Origin: Undaria pinnatifida
Lineage: Eukaryota; Sar; Phaeophyceae; Laminariales; Alariaceae
Length of the DNA: 64,000 nt
Assembly: GCA_012845835.1 (NCBI GenBank)
Contig: JABAKD010000011.1
Span: 6,200,381 to 6,264,380, forward strand
Direction: 5' to 3'
Shown: piece after piece, positions 32,013-42,353 of the stretch
Layout of the letters: each line of letters begins with the position of its first letter
How positions within the stretch are numbered: the stretch's first letter is position 1
The notes under the pieces: model-generated
What the model was told of the DNA's origin: nothing
Databases searched by the model: none
What the model saw: the letters and a program-made list of their open reading frames with translations, nothing else
Position numbers and translations under genes: made by a program

Positions 32013-33515
32013 GACCGCTTAGAGATGCCGACGGTGGATGTCGCTGCCGCAGCCTTTACTCGTCGCTCTGCAGCATTGCGTATCTCCGTTTCATGCCAAT
32101 TCCGAATGAACAACTCGGCTCCCTCCTCTACCCGTCGAAACCATCTGCCGGCCTTCTGAGCAGCCTTTCGCCACCCTTCGAATTTTATTCCAAAGACTGA
32201 CATATCCTCCTTCAGATGAGCCATCCAGTCCTTCTCTTGCCCCCCTGAGTAGCCCTTACCCCCAACAAACTCCCCAAACATCACCCTCTGTGGCAGACGC
32301 TCCTCCCCCATACGTGCTACGAATCCCGCAAACAATGTTCTCCGTTTGCGCACTATCGCCTCTATGCTCTCGGAAGCTGTCTTGGCAAGCGCGTCGGCGT
32401 ACGATAGGGTGTGGTCGTCGCGCTTCCGTTTCCGTCATTCGAGGCATCGGAGGAGCATGGAGTGGTGAACCCGTCGTAGCCTATCATAGTCAGGCTTGTT
32501 CGGGCTCCACGTCATGCAACCGTAAGCGCACACCCGGGCGATCATAGATTTCCATCTTGTACCGCTGGAAGCACGCCCAGGCCCTCTGAAGACGCCGCGT
32601 TATTTCAATGGTAATGTCTCTGTCTGCGGTGATAGCCCCGCCCAAGTACACAAACTCGACTGTTTGTTTGTATACCTGGCCGGCTGCATTGATTGTGAAC
32701 GACACCTTTCCCCCGCCTTTGGCTTGCAGGCACATAATCTCTGTTTTCGGCTCGGAGACCGTGAGCCCGAACGACGAGCACGCAGTCACGATCACCGTCA
32801 TCATCCTCTCCAGCCCTTCTGATTATCGCGATACGATGACCGCATCGTCCGCGTACAGCATACCCCACAATCTCTGCACCTCCTCCCCCTCCTTCCCCCT
32901 CCGCCCGTCGCCTTTGGCTGTGCGTGAAGTGCCCTTCTTTTCGCCTTTCTCCTTTCGTTGGAGCTGCACCATGTTGTCCGTGATGGCTGCATCAGCGAGG
33001 AAGCGTTTCTCGGCCACACACAGAACCGCCGTGAAAAACATGTTGAACAGCAGTGACGCGAGCACGCGTCCTTGCCTGAGACCTTGCCCCACGTCGAACG
33101 TATCCGAGCACTTTCCATCTTCCAGCCGCACGCATGCTTGCATACCGTCGTGGAATTGGCGGATGACGGCGAGCATTCTCGGTGGCACGCCAAAACGAGC
33201 AAGGACATCCCACAGAAGGGTGCGGTCGTCGGAGTCATATGCTTTGGTGAGGTCGATAAAGCACAGGTACAAGGGGGTGTCCTCCTTCCGCGCCAGTTCC
33301 TGCAGTCGTCGTACTACGAAAATCATGTCAACCGTCGAGCGTTGGCGTCTGAACCCACACTGTTCCTCCGGCATAATGTTCTCGCGTTCGCAATAGTCAC
33401 TCAGGCAACCCGCGATGACTTTGAGGAGTACTTTGCCGGCGTGAGCCACGAGGGAGGTGCCACGATAATTGCCACGCTCAGTTCTATCATGCCATGACAC
33501 CAAAATGAATGTCAT
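31898..33515 (-). pseudogene. Non-LTR retrotransposon reverse transcriptase, 5'-truncated and disabled
   Basis: The minus strand holds successive reverse-transcriptase motifs: [36 protein letters not shown] (motif A), [14 protein letters not shown] (motif B), YADDAVI (catalytic YADD), SEPKTEIMC and FVYLGG. A stop (TAA, 32825-32823) lies just after [10 protein letters not shown] in the same frame. A frameshift near 32540 moves the reading to CAYGCMTWSPNKPDYDRLRR, where a TGA replaces the expected Trp. The C-terminus FAGFVARMGEERLPQRVMFG and GGQEKDWMAHLKEDM is typical of LINE-like elements of this type. The 5' end (endonuclease region) is missing where a SINE-A begins at 33533. Confidence 0.9.
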
Positions 33516-33532
33516 CCCGTATCATCCCGTCC

Positions 33533-33833
33533 TTTTTTTTTTCTTACACTTCTACTTTCCAGCTTCTGGACAAGCCGTGGACACAGGTGCCGTCCCTTCT
33601 TCCCCCCGGTTCTTGCCTTCAATTTTTTTCGCGCATAGAGTTCAGCAATCGCACTGCTCGTCGATTTTTCATCGAGTGTTACTAACTCACGCTCTCGCGC
33701 TCTCCGCAAGTCAATTTGTGCACGAGAAAAAGTCCGAACGATTTAATACGAGTATGCACTCGGCGGGGCTCGAACTCACGAAACTGACCTATACCAGGCT
33801 CGAGGATAACCTGATACGCCACGGGGCCGACCG
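33533..33833 (-). mobile_element. SINE-A, full length
   Basis: A box TGGCGTATCAGG and B box AGTTCGAGCCC on the minus strand; the tail end abuts the truncated retrotransposon. Confidence 0.85.
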
Positions 33834-33839
33834 GTCATA

Positions 33840-34620
33840 TCTTATCATGAGCAAAGGAAAGATGTGAATACCCTTTCGTTCCGGCGGCGAGCTGCGTACC
33901 CGCATGCCTGGTGCCATGCAGTATACCAGCACAAGAAGCAGATCATCATGCATGCCATAGACCACATATAATCCTTCGATACGGGGTTCGTACCACAAAT
34001 CAATGCAAGGAAGATTACCGATCACCCCTGATACGAGGTCAGGAATTTGTTTGTTGTTGTTGCCTTGCCGCATCACAGGATATCGCATCACATACTACAC
34101 ACACCGAGGGCAGAAGACTTGCACTCCGTCCTGACGCCATCATCCCTCGCTCTTCTCGTAGACAACGATTCCAATTTAGGTTTTTTTTCCCCATCCGCCG
34201 GAGAATAACAAAAAAAAACAGAGCTTTATTTTTCCCCATCCGCCGGAGGATGAAAAAAAAGAAGAAAAAAAAAAAAAAAAACGATTCCAATTCAAAACAA
34301 ATACCAGAGTCGACACCAAAGTCAATATCGTCTAGCTGCTGTCGTCACGCCCCCCCCCCCCCCCACACACACACACCAGGAATGAGCGCAATTAACTAAA
34401 TCCCTGGGAAGCAATTGCGCAGGTTCCATGATCAGTCGAGCTGGAAACGGAACCGCCATGCCACACGATCTGCCACGCCCTTCTTGGTTTTGTCGACAGC
34501 CGTATCAGAGGACGGCTGTCCTCACTCAGTAGATCTCTGGATATACCGTACAACGGTTTGAGACAGATCTGCACGATCGAGAGTCCACCTGGTAGATCTT
34601 CCAGAAGACCTAACAATCAA
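33840..34620. repeat. Non-coding with two SINE-B 3' ends and a GATC-type repeat
   Basis: CCCCATCCGCCGGAGAATAA (34190) and CCCCATCCGCCGGAGGATGA (34236) stand 46 bases apart, each with A-rich tails. A GATC-type repeat lies at 34400-34620. Confidence 0.6.
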
Positions 34621-34786
34621 TGTGTGGCCGCCCGGATCTCGAAGGGTGGTTTTCGCGCTCTCTCATTGGCCGAGGGCTACAGTACGTGGTGGTCCGCAGA
34701 TCAGAATAACAAATAAATTTCCAATAGCGGCGCAGCCGCGGTTTCTCGCCCATTTAAAAAAATGGACCGTTTTGGATCCGGGTTGT

Positions 34787-35312
34787 GGGGTTGGGGTCAG
34801 GGTTAGGGTTAGGGTCAGGGTTAGGGTTAGGGTTAGGGTTGGGGTCAGGGTTAGGGTTAAGGTTGGGGTCAGGGTTAGGGTTAGGGTTAGGGTCAGGGTT
34901 AGGGTTAGGGTTGGGGTCAGGGTTAGGGTTAGGGTTGGGGTCAGGGTTAGGGTTAAGGTTGGGTGTCAGGGTTAGGGTTAGGGTTGGGGTCAGGGTTAGG
35001 GTTAGGGTTGGGGTCAGGGTTAGAGTTAGGGTTGGGGTCAGGGTTAGGGTTAGGGTTGGGGTCAGGGTTAGGGTTAGGGTTAGGGTTGGGGTCAGGGTTA
35101 GGGTTGGGGTTGGGGTCAGGGTTAGGGTTAGGGTTGGGGTCAGGGTTAGGGTTAGGGTTAGGGTTGGGGTCAGGGTTAGGGTTGGGGTTGGGGTCAGGGT
35201 TAGGGTTAGGGTTGGGGTCAGGGTTAGGGTTAGGGTTAGGGTTGGGGTCAGGGTTAGGGTTGGGGTTGGGGTCAGGGTTAGGGTTAGGGCTGGGGTTAGG
35301 GCTAAGGGGGTG
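34787..35312 (+). repeat. Interstitial telomere-like array TTAGGG/TTGGGGTCAGGG
   Basis: About 525 bases of TTAGGG hexamers alternating with TTGGGGTCAGGG, forming 24- and 30-base higher-order units (GGGGTCAGGGTTAGGGTTAG). The G-rich strand is plus. Open frames here are translated repeat. Confidence 0.95.
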
Positions 35313-35746
35313 GGCTGGGTCTACGCCCCTACGTACCTCTATCCGACCAGGAAGTAGCGCTTTCTGCTCGGGAAACGCGAACAGCCCACCGCCCCAAAGA
35401 TCCGGGCGGCCGACTTGTTATGTGAGCCCAGATCTTCCGGGGGTCTTTTTTTTTCTTTTTTCTTCTTTTTTTTAGTGACAAATTGTGGTCCGCAGTACGA
35501 AATCGCAGATTTTCCTCGATTTTTTTTTTTGTCGTTCGATGCGAAAAGCGCCGCCACCATTTTGCAGCACAGAGTGCATTCGGATGCACGAGAATAAAGA
35601 TTTCATTTTTTTTTTTTCTCGCCATTATTGGCCGGGAGACAAATTGAGATCCCCGCCCGTTTTTGGACCCGTTTGGCTCCATGTTGAATTAGGGTTAGGA
35701 GTGAGGTTGGCCTGGGCCTGACCTTCCTTGACCTTCCTCACCCGCA
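35313..35746. other. Telomere-array right flank, no gene
   Basis: Poly-T tracts, GTGGTCCGCAG and a TTAGGGTTAGG remnant at 35689. The left flank (34700-34770) also has GTGGTCCGCAG with GCGGCGCAGCCGCG. Confidence 0.5.
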
Positions 35747-35836
35747 TTAACCCCTTTAGAGCCCTAAAACCCCTCCCAAGGTACCAATTCCGAATAATTT
35801 TGTCCCAAAAACGGGTTTCCACCTGTAACGGCGTTG
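35747..35836 (-). mobile_element. TTAA MITE
   Basis: TTAACCCCTTTAGAGCCCTA to CTGTAACGGCGTTGA. Confidence 0.8.
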
Positions 35837-35839
35837 AAT

Positions 35840-36230
35840 ACCGGGGTGATCAGTCCGATCCCTGGAAGATCTGTCTTATCCCGTTGTAAAGAGTACAGAG
35901 GGCTCGCTTCTCCCCTCCCCCCCCCCCCACCCCCCCCTTTCTCCTTTCCCCCCCCTCCTCGCCTCCTCTCCCGCCCTTCGCCTTTCCCCTTGTCGCCACT
36001 GTGTTGGTTCTCTCTGATGCGTGACGTAGCCCAATTGTCATGGTCACAACTCATGATAGTAACACATCTCCTCTCCCCCTCCTCCTCGCACCGTCTCACC
36101 ATGAAACGGTCGACCGCCTCGATGACCCCCCCCCCCCCCCCCAGTACAACTTGCCCATCTTTTTGGCCACTGTGGGATACAACACCTTCCGTCCACAAAA
36201 CCAAAGACAAACGTACCATGTCTTGTTTGT
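35840..36230 (-). pseudogene. C-terminal non-LTR retrotransposon fragment
   Basis: In two frames the minus strand reads KVLYPTVAKKMGKLYW and EAVDRFMVRRCEEEGERR, matching the 16.5-kb fragment (LWPTAAKKVGKWYRGVLEAA). The frames are broken by a poly-C run at 36127-36142. Confidence 0.55.
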
Positions 36231-36379
36231 ATGCAGACCGGAAGGAGGATGTTGGTGGTGTTTGTTGGTGTTCTTGCTTGTGCTGAATGTTGGTGCTCTT
36301 GCTTGAATGATACTGTGGTCTTGCTTGAATTATACTGTGGTCTTGGGAAGTGTCGGCCCCGATTTTATCCGTCGGTGGC

Positions 36380-36560
36380 GGGAGGGGCGTACTCAGCTTA
36401 TGCGTGGCCGTAGTCGTGTGACCATAGACCCTCGCATCCCTACTCTGCCGGGACGGAGCACGTCAGGTTTTCACCAGCCAGGCAGACATTGCTTGCACCA
36501 AGCGCGAAGCGCCGTGAGGTGTTCGGCGAGTCGCATGAGGGGTGAACTGCATCCTTCCAA
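36380..36560 (+). repeat. Repeat R, copy 1
   Basis: CATAGACCCTCGCATCCCTA, GGGACGGAGCACGTCAGG and GCTTGCACCAAGCGCGAAGC. Other copies at 46124-46216 (plus) and 58495-58660 (minus). The minus strand reads RLAEHLTALRAWCKQCLPG in two copies, so this is probably a degraded coding end of a transposon. Confidence 0.6.
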
Positions 36561-36759
36561 GAACCGCTCGTAAGACGGAGGGGGGGGGAAGGTTGCACAA
36601 CGGTCGAAAAGCGCTGTTGTTGTTTCGCGCCTCGCGCTCATGCGACGAGAGCGCGGCAAGAGCGGGTCAAACACAGCCCAATCCCGGAATCTGCTTCGAC
36701 GAGACGCGAAACCTGACGCCCTTGTCCTTCTGTGCCCCCATCGCCCCGCCTGCGCCCGC

Positions 36760-37046
36760 GACGCGTGCTACCATAGAGGTTTTCACTTTTCGTCTGACAT
36801 TTTTTCTGAATGACGGGGCTCCTTAACCCAAAATCGTCGGAAAATAAATAAATAATAGGCCGATTTTCTTTTTCAATGACTCTTGTCGTGTACCTAAGCC
36901 ATACGGTATTTTTTCATCCGGGATCATAGCAGTTTACTTTTTGTCTCCCTGAAATCGATTTTTGCCTTTGAGGGGTCTTAAGCTCCCAAATTGAGGGGTA
37001 GTATTAAAAAAAAAGGTGCTGCAGAACCTCTATCGTTGTATGCGTC
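36760..37046 (+). mobile_element. TIR element T9, complete
   Basis: Left end GACGCGTGCTACCATAGAGG and right end CCTCTATCGTTGTATGCGTC are inverted copies; interior GACGGGGCTCCTTAACCCAA and AATCGTCGG. 287 bp, no coding capacity. A 4-base GCGG may be duplicated at the borders. Confidence 0.7.
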
Positions 37047-37309
37047 CCGCCATAAATCGCCGCAGCGACGCGCAGTGACGCGAAGCTGAGCTCTTGCAGG
37101 TGAGCGGAGGATATCCGAACCCCTCTGCTTTCAAGTAAACGCGAAATGTGCACCGCGGTCTGTCGCGCGCTTTCGGCGCTATTGCCGCGACGACTGCGGG
37201 CCGGCGCGCGTTCTTTTCCCCATGTCTCCACCCCCCTGACCCATGGCGAAGCCCGGGGCCGGATTATCCCAGGACAGCGCTTCCGAAAAGTTGACATACA
37301 ACCACCCAA
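37047..37309 (-). pseudogene. Coding-like remnant interrupted by element T9
   Basis: The minus strand reads RQTAVHISRLLESRGVRISS, then HLQELSFASLRVAAAIYGG, and runs straight into the T9 end. Beyond the element (36759-36680) a frame AMGAQKDKGVRFRVSSKQIP could continue it. No family recognised. Confidence 0.35.
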
Positions 37310-37505
37310 TCTCTTTATCGACCTGGTGCCACCTGTGCTCGGGGCGAGGCTAGCGGAAGAGGTCAGCGTTGTGGGTGTAGCGGCCCGAAAATGATACAGC
37401 TGTACGCCGTAGTACAGGACGGCTAGGGTTGACCGCTCACCCGCTCAGTAGAGCTCATCACTTATTCGGGAAGCCCGTTCATTGGTCAGCTACTGGTATG
37501 TATAC

Positions 37506-37712
37506 ATTCGTGGGGACTGGAGTTTTTCTTGCGCACAAATTGACTTGCGGAAAGCGCGAAAGCGTGAGTTAGCAACACTCGACGAAAAATCGACGAGCAG
37601 TGGGATTTCTGAACCCTATACGCGATAAAAATGGAAGGCAAGAACCGGGGGGGGGAAGGGACGACACCTGTGACCACGGCTTGTCCAGAAGCTGGAAAGT
37701 AGAAGTATGAAA
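37506..37712 (+). mobile_element. SINE-A body, headless
   Basis: TTTTCTTGCGCACAAATTGA through GTCCAGAAGCTGGAAAGTAG and a poly-A run; no tRNA-like head. Confidence 0.8.
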
Positions 37713-38104
37713 AAAAAAAAAAAAATGTCGGCATTTTTTCATCGGTCAACACACTGACACACACTAATTTGCACTTGGCACTTGGCGCCCTGATCCCACC
37801 CAGATCTGATCCCACCCGGATCTGAGCCCTCCAAACTGCCCCCGGGCATATACATAACGCCAGTAGGGCTCACAAAGAAACCCTGATTCCATTCTGACCC
37901 AAAGGTGAAGGTCGGCAGCAGCAAATCAAGGGTCGGCCACATTACCTACTTGAGAATTTCTCGAGAATACAGGGGTTACCCCGGTTCAAAACCGCCGCAT
38001 GACACGCGGATTTTGCCCGCTAATATATATTTTCCGCTCCTTGTCTCAGATTGGGTATCATCCAGACTTTAGTAGTATGGGCGCCACATGGCGTCACAAG
38101 CCGA
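37713..38104. other. Non-coding, nothing recognised
   Basis: Short duplication TGATCCCACCC(A/G)GATCTGA near 37790-37825; no gene. Confidence 0.35.
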
Positions 38105-38201
38105 TTGACCCGTGTAGAGCGCTAAAACCCCTTTCCTATGCTAATGCCAAGTACTTTGTCGGAAAAAGTAAAACGGGTTTCCAGTTGTAAAAAGGGGTTA
38201 A
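38105..38201 (-). mobile_element. TTAA MITE, decayed
   Basis: TTGACCCGTGTAGAGCGCTA to GTTGTAAAAAGGGGTTAA. Confidence 0.65.
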
Positions 38202-38233
38202 TTAAGCGCCAGATGTTATTATCTAGGGGGATT

Positions 38234-38325
38234 TTAACGCCTTCACAACTGGAAACCCGTTCTTGGGAAAAAATACTTGGAACTAGTACGTATAGTAAGG
38301 GGTTTTGGGGCTCTAAAGGGGTTAA
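38234..38325 (+). mobile_element. TTAA MITE
   Basis: TTAACGCCTTCACAACTGGA to GGGGCTCTAAAGGGGTTAA. Only 32 bases from the previous, oppositely oriented copy. Confidence 0.85.
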
Positions 38326-38504
38326 ACCGGGGTGCCCACTACTAGTTGTACGTGATAAGATGGATGCCCTTCAGCTATTGCCGGGGAGCATGCGGTTCAA
38401 CGGTGTCCGGTGGGGTGGGGTGCCATCGTTGGATTTTGGGTTCAAAACGGAGCCGAGTTGTACGCTTTCACGGGACGATTTCACGCGTGGGACAGATCAG
38501 CTCC

Positions 38505-38856
38505 CATATTATCATAATATTTTGTCCTGCAGGGCAGATAGATCCCTGGTCTGCGGTATGATCTGCATGGCCTATAGATCACGTCGAACGGTAAGAGACG
38601 GATGATCTGAATTGTCTTCTATTAATCGAACGTGTTTTCTGGATTTTGATTTTGTGCTGCACAGATCTGAATGGTCTGGCCATATTATCATAATATTTTG
38701 TCCTGCAGGGCAGATAGATCCCTGGTCTGCGGTATGATCTGCATGGCCTATAGATCACGTCGAACGGTAAGAGACGGATGATCTGAATTGTCTTCTATTA
38801 ATCGAACGTGTTTTCTGGATTTTGATTTTGTGCTGCACAGATCTGAATGGTCTGGC
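38505..38856 (+). repeat. Perfect or near-perfect 176-bp tandem duplication
   Basis: CATATTATCATAATATTTTG starts at 38505 and 38681; both units end GATCTGAATGGTCTGGC. Contains the inverted motif CAGATAGATCCCTGGTCTG. A third decayed unit follows to about 39060. Confidence 0.95.
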
Positions 38857-39059
38857 ACAGGTTTCCTGGGTTTGATTTGTACCACACAGATTCTGCACAG
38901 CGTATCATGGCAACACGTATAGGGTCGACAGTAGATGGTGTATTGATATATGATCTTTCATGATCGATATGATTTGTGCTTCACAGATCTGAATGGTCTA
39001 GCACGTGTTTCCTGGATTTGATTTGTGCTGCACAGATCCTGCACAGCGTATCATAACAA

Positions 39060-39180
39060 CACATACATGATCTATATTATCTGTATGATCTGTATGATCT
39101 ATATTATCTGTATGATCTATATAATCTATATGGTCTATATGATCTACAAGATCTAGATGATCTAGATGATCTAGATCGTG
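39060..39180. repeat. GATC/TATA satellite
   Basis: GATCTATATTATCTGTAT and ATGATCTAGATGATCTAG repeats. Confidence 0.85.
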
Positions 39181-39206
39181 ATCTGTCGATCGATGCGTGT
39201 GGGCGA

Positions 39207-39400
39207 TTTCTGACGCGTGCTACGACAGAGGTAGCACTTTTTGGATAAAAACCGTTTTCTAAACGACGGGGCTCCTTAACCCCTTAAGAGCCCCCCGAAT
39301 CCCTCCCTATACTAAATTCAAGTAATTAGGGTTTCCAGTTGTAAAAGTGTTATCTCAAAAAATCGTTGGAAGTGTAATTTCTTTTACCGCAATAATTTTT
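39207..39400 (+). mobile_element. TIR element T9 fragment interrupted by a TTAA MITE
   Basis: GACGCGTGCTACGACAGAGG then AACGACGGGGCTCC. The MITE (39276-39353, TTAACCCCTTAAGAGCCCCC to GTTGTAAAAGTGTTAT) sits exactly in the T9 TTAA. T9 resumes AAAAATCGTTGGAAG. Confidence 0.75.
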
Positions 39401-39559
39401 TTTCTATGCCCATTCCATTGGGGGGGTCTGTTTGCACATTGCGTTGCACAGCAGAGTCAGTTTACCCAAGAACGGTTGTTGGGCGAGAACGTGTATCATA
39501 CGTGAAAAAACGGCGCACCTCTGCCGTCGCAGCGTGCATCTTGTGTTAATACTCATCTT

Positions 39560-39890
39560 CCATTAATACTCATCTTTCTTCATAGTTGTTGCTGCTGCTG
39601 CTGTTGTTGTTGTCGTCGTCATCGCCGTGACGATGGGCGATGCTTCATGCTGGCGGGAATAATCGATTGTCGGCGTGGGATAAGGGGGCGCAGTTCGATG
39701 CGAGTTGACTAGGGAAGAAAATGCTGAATTGTTCTCGCGATGAAAATGAAGGCGCGTACCGTAGTGGGGAGGGGGGGGGGCAGGGCCTGCTATGTGACCC
39801 CGGATGTGACGTACTACTCGGAGGGAGGGCGAGAGAGAGTGCGAGGATAATATATGAGATGAAGCAAAAAAAAGAAGAAAAAAAAGGGTC
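39560..39890 (-). repeat. LR8 copy
   Basis: TTCGATGCGAGTTGACTAGG, TTGTTCTCGCGATGAAAATG and GACCCCGGATGTGACGTAC. Confidence 0.65.
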
Positions 39891-39899
39891 ATAATATAT

Positions 39900-40600
39900 A
39901 GTGGGCCCTGCCGGCTGCTACTTGGGGAAGTTGTCCTGTTGACCCTGGCAGCTAACAGGAGAGTGCGTGAAATGACCTACTTCGAAGTATGTCCTCCAAG
40001 AGGAATATACACACACCTGTAAAAAAGTGTAGACCACTCAATCGTCGAGCTCACCGTCTGCCCCATGCCACGGGTAGGGGCGAAGCGGAATTTTCTGAGA
40101 GCTCGTAGCACGCCGAGATGCTCAATATCTCACCCAAAACATGGCTGACTACGAAGAATGCATTCTCTCGCTCAATCCGACCAGCACTTCTTGTATGTTC
40201 TCTGCGCCACAGCAGTAGTAGTAGCAGTCCTAAAAACACAAATAGTTTTTTTGTTTCGTTTTTTTCAAGATCCTCCTTGAGATCCGGGCAAAAAAAGCTT
40301 GTAAGCTCCTGACACTGTCGTTAGTTTTTGTCCATCTGCGAAACGCTGAGTTGGGGTAGACCTCGCCCCTTCGGTTAAGTCAACACCGCGGGCTTGCCAG
40401 CCATCTTCGGCCGAAACCTGTAAGGTTTGCCCGAGAAGGTGAGATAGCCAGCACCCAGGAAATCGACAGCTCAGCTCTTTTTTTTCAGTATACTCGTAAG
40501 ATTGTTCGAATATAACCGGCAGTTCCTTACCAGAAGAATGTGATGCAAGAAGATCGGAAATGAGAAGGAAAGGCTGCATGCAATTGCCAGAGGAACACCA
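39900..40600. other. Non-coding, nothing recognised
   Basis: No repeat family or supported exon. The minus-strand frame 40771-40265 is composed of shadow sequence and overlaps a MITE. Confidence 0.35.
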
Positions 40601-41186
40601 TACCGCCGTGTAGCACGGAAGAAAGCACGCCCCCCTTAGATAAATAGCACACACCCCTACATGAGCACACCCGGTAATATATTGTTTGTTTCGTTTTTCG
40701 ACCATCACTTTTTCACCGGAGGTACGTTGAATACCACACCCCCTACGGGGAACGCCTGAAAATAGTACCAAACTTCAAAATTATCACACCGTCTGGTGGA
40801 TACCATTCGCCCGCAACGTGCACCGGTTTGGACACCAGCATGGAGGCCACAGCTGTGCCCCATCACAGTGATCCGAACGAGTCTGCGGCCCCAACCCCAC
40901 CGGTACCTGCTGCTGCCGCGCCTCGAGCGACGATCGCGTCATTTTTCTCCGGGATCAGCCCGCTTACCGGTACCGGTGCTGGTGCTACCGATGCCCCGTT
41001 CACACTCCTTAGCAATCGTCAATAACGTTAGCACACCCCCTAGCTGCGGGGCTACCGTGCATGGTTGCTATCACCGGGGACACGTTAGATACCACACACC
41101 CCCACAACAGCACACCCGGTGATGATATTTCTAAACGCCACATTGTTATCACCGAGGAGGTGTGCTTTTTTCCGTGTTTATACGGT
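40601..41186. mobile_element. Large relative of the TA-flanked MITE
   Basis: Left end TACCGCCGTGTAGCACGGAA and right end (reversed) TACCGTATAAACACGGAAAA are imperfect inverted repeats over ~32 bases. The inside repeats the GATACCACACACCCCC and CACACCCGGTGATGATAT motifs of the 1944-2172 element. A 230-bp unrelated core (about 40800-41030) includes a short frame with no recognisable domain. Confidence 0.65.
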
Positions 41187-41650
41187 ACGCGCTGAAGAGG
41201 AACAGATACCTGTTGCACGGGCAAAACAACACGAAAAAGATAACCGCTGTTGTTGCAGAGACAAAACGACACGAAGATGATAACTGCTGTTTTACGGACG
41301 AGAACAACACGAAGAGGAGGAAGAAGATACCGGCATAAGGCATAATGAGGCATAATAAGGCATAATAAGGCCGTTGGGGAGGGATATAAGGGAGCAAACA
41401 AGAAAGAAATTAAGAAAAAAAAGAAGAAGGACGGCAGCAAGTCATTACTGTCGCCTTTGCGCTCCCCCCATTAAACAAAACGAAAAGCAACAAACAAAGC
41501 AGAAACTATCACTCGCTGTAGAGGGTTCAGGGCTATAGCACACGCTCAACTTAATTAGTCGGACTGGTACGGCGCCACACGATCTGCCACTTCGTTTCTG
41601 CTTTCATCTACAGCTGTATCAGTACGGTTCGTGTGTGTCTTCTTCGTTCC
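41187..41650. other. Non-coding, local AACAACACGAAGA repeats
   Basis: Three ~45-base units with AAAACAACACGAAAAAGATA near 41220-41320 and an AGGCATAATA triplet repeat at 41335-41370. Confidence 0.5.
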
Positions 41651-41654
41651 ACCC

Positions 41655-41815
41655 ATCTACATCTAGCACAACCAGTCTCCGTGCTAATGCCTCCTAGAGA
41701 GACCGTTTGGGGCACAAACTACATACACAACGAGAACAGGGATAACACATTGCAAATACGGCAAGGTGATCTGGCCATGCAATGCCAACCGCAATGAAAC
41801 CGGCGGGTGGTGGTA
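41655..41815 (-). mobile_element. SINE-D copy
   Basis: CCATCTACATCTAGCACAAC to GGCCATGCAATGCCAACCGC. Confidence 0.75.
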
Positions 41816-42353
41816 CAATCATCCCTGGGTATAGTAGACTTCGCTGTTTCGCCCCCTGCTAGCCCCCCCCCCCCCCACACCAGGTCCTGCGTACCCTTGT
41901 GTCCACCTACAGACTGCACAGTACCCCTCCCTATGGTATGCACCTGGGAGCATGATAACTGGCGGTGCAGCTCGTATCAGGTACTCGTAGTCACCTACTG
42001 TATCTATCAATGGTGGTGCCTGTGCCTGGTACGCACTACCCTCGTCCGTACTACCTGCTGTGCGCCCTCGTGTATACCTCTAGAGATATTTTTTCCTGTT
42101 GACCTTTTCGGGACTTGATTAAAGTATAATAGCGACCAAATAGCGACCAAAGACACGATATTTGCGATGGTATCCACCGTCTCCGTCAGCGTGCAGAAGC
42201 ATGAATGGGATATTGTCGCGCATGTTGTATTTATTGCTCGCTAATTATTGCAGTTCGAACACGAATAAGTATTTCGCCAATACTCAAGCAGCCCGCGTTT
42301 CTTCGAACGGCCGATGCTGCTGTAATCGTCACCTTCATTCGTCAATTTTTTTA
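41816..42353. other. Non-coding, nothing recognised
   Basis: No supported gene or repeat; several CTGGTACG-type words. Confidence 0.35.

Noticed and set aside
34785..35475. Long Gly-Leu and Arg-Val frames
   Set aside because: They are translations of the telomere-like array.
40796..41122. Pro/Ala-rich 108-codon plus frame
   Set aside because: Lies wholly inside the large TA-flanked MITE with no domain or splice context; could be captured DNA but cannot be supported.
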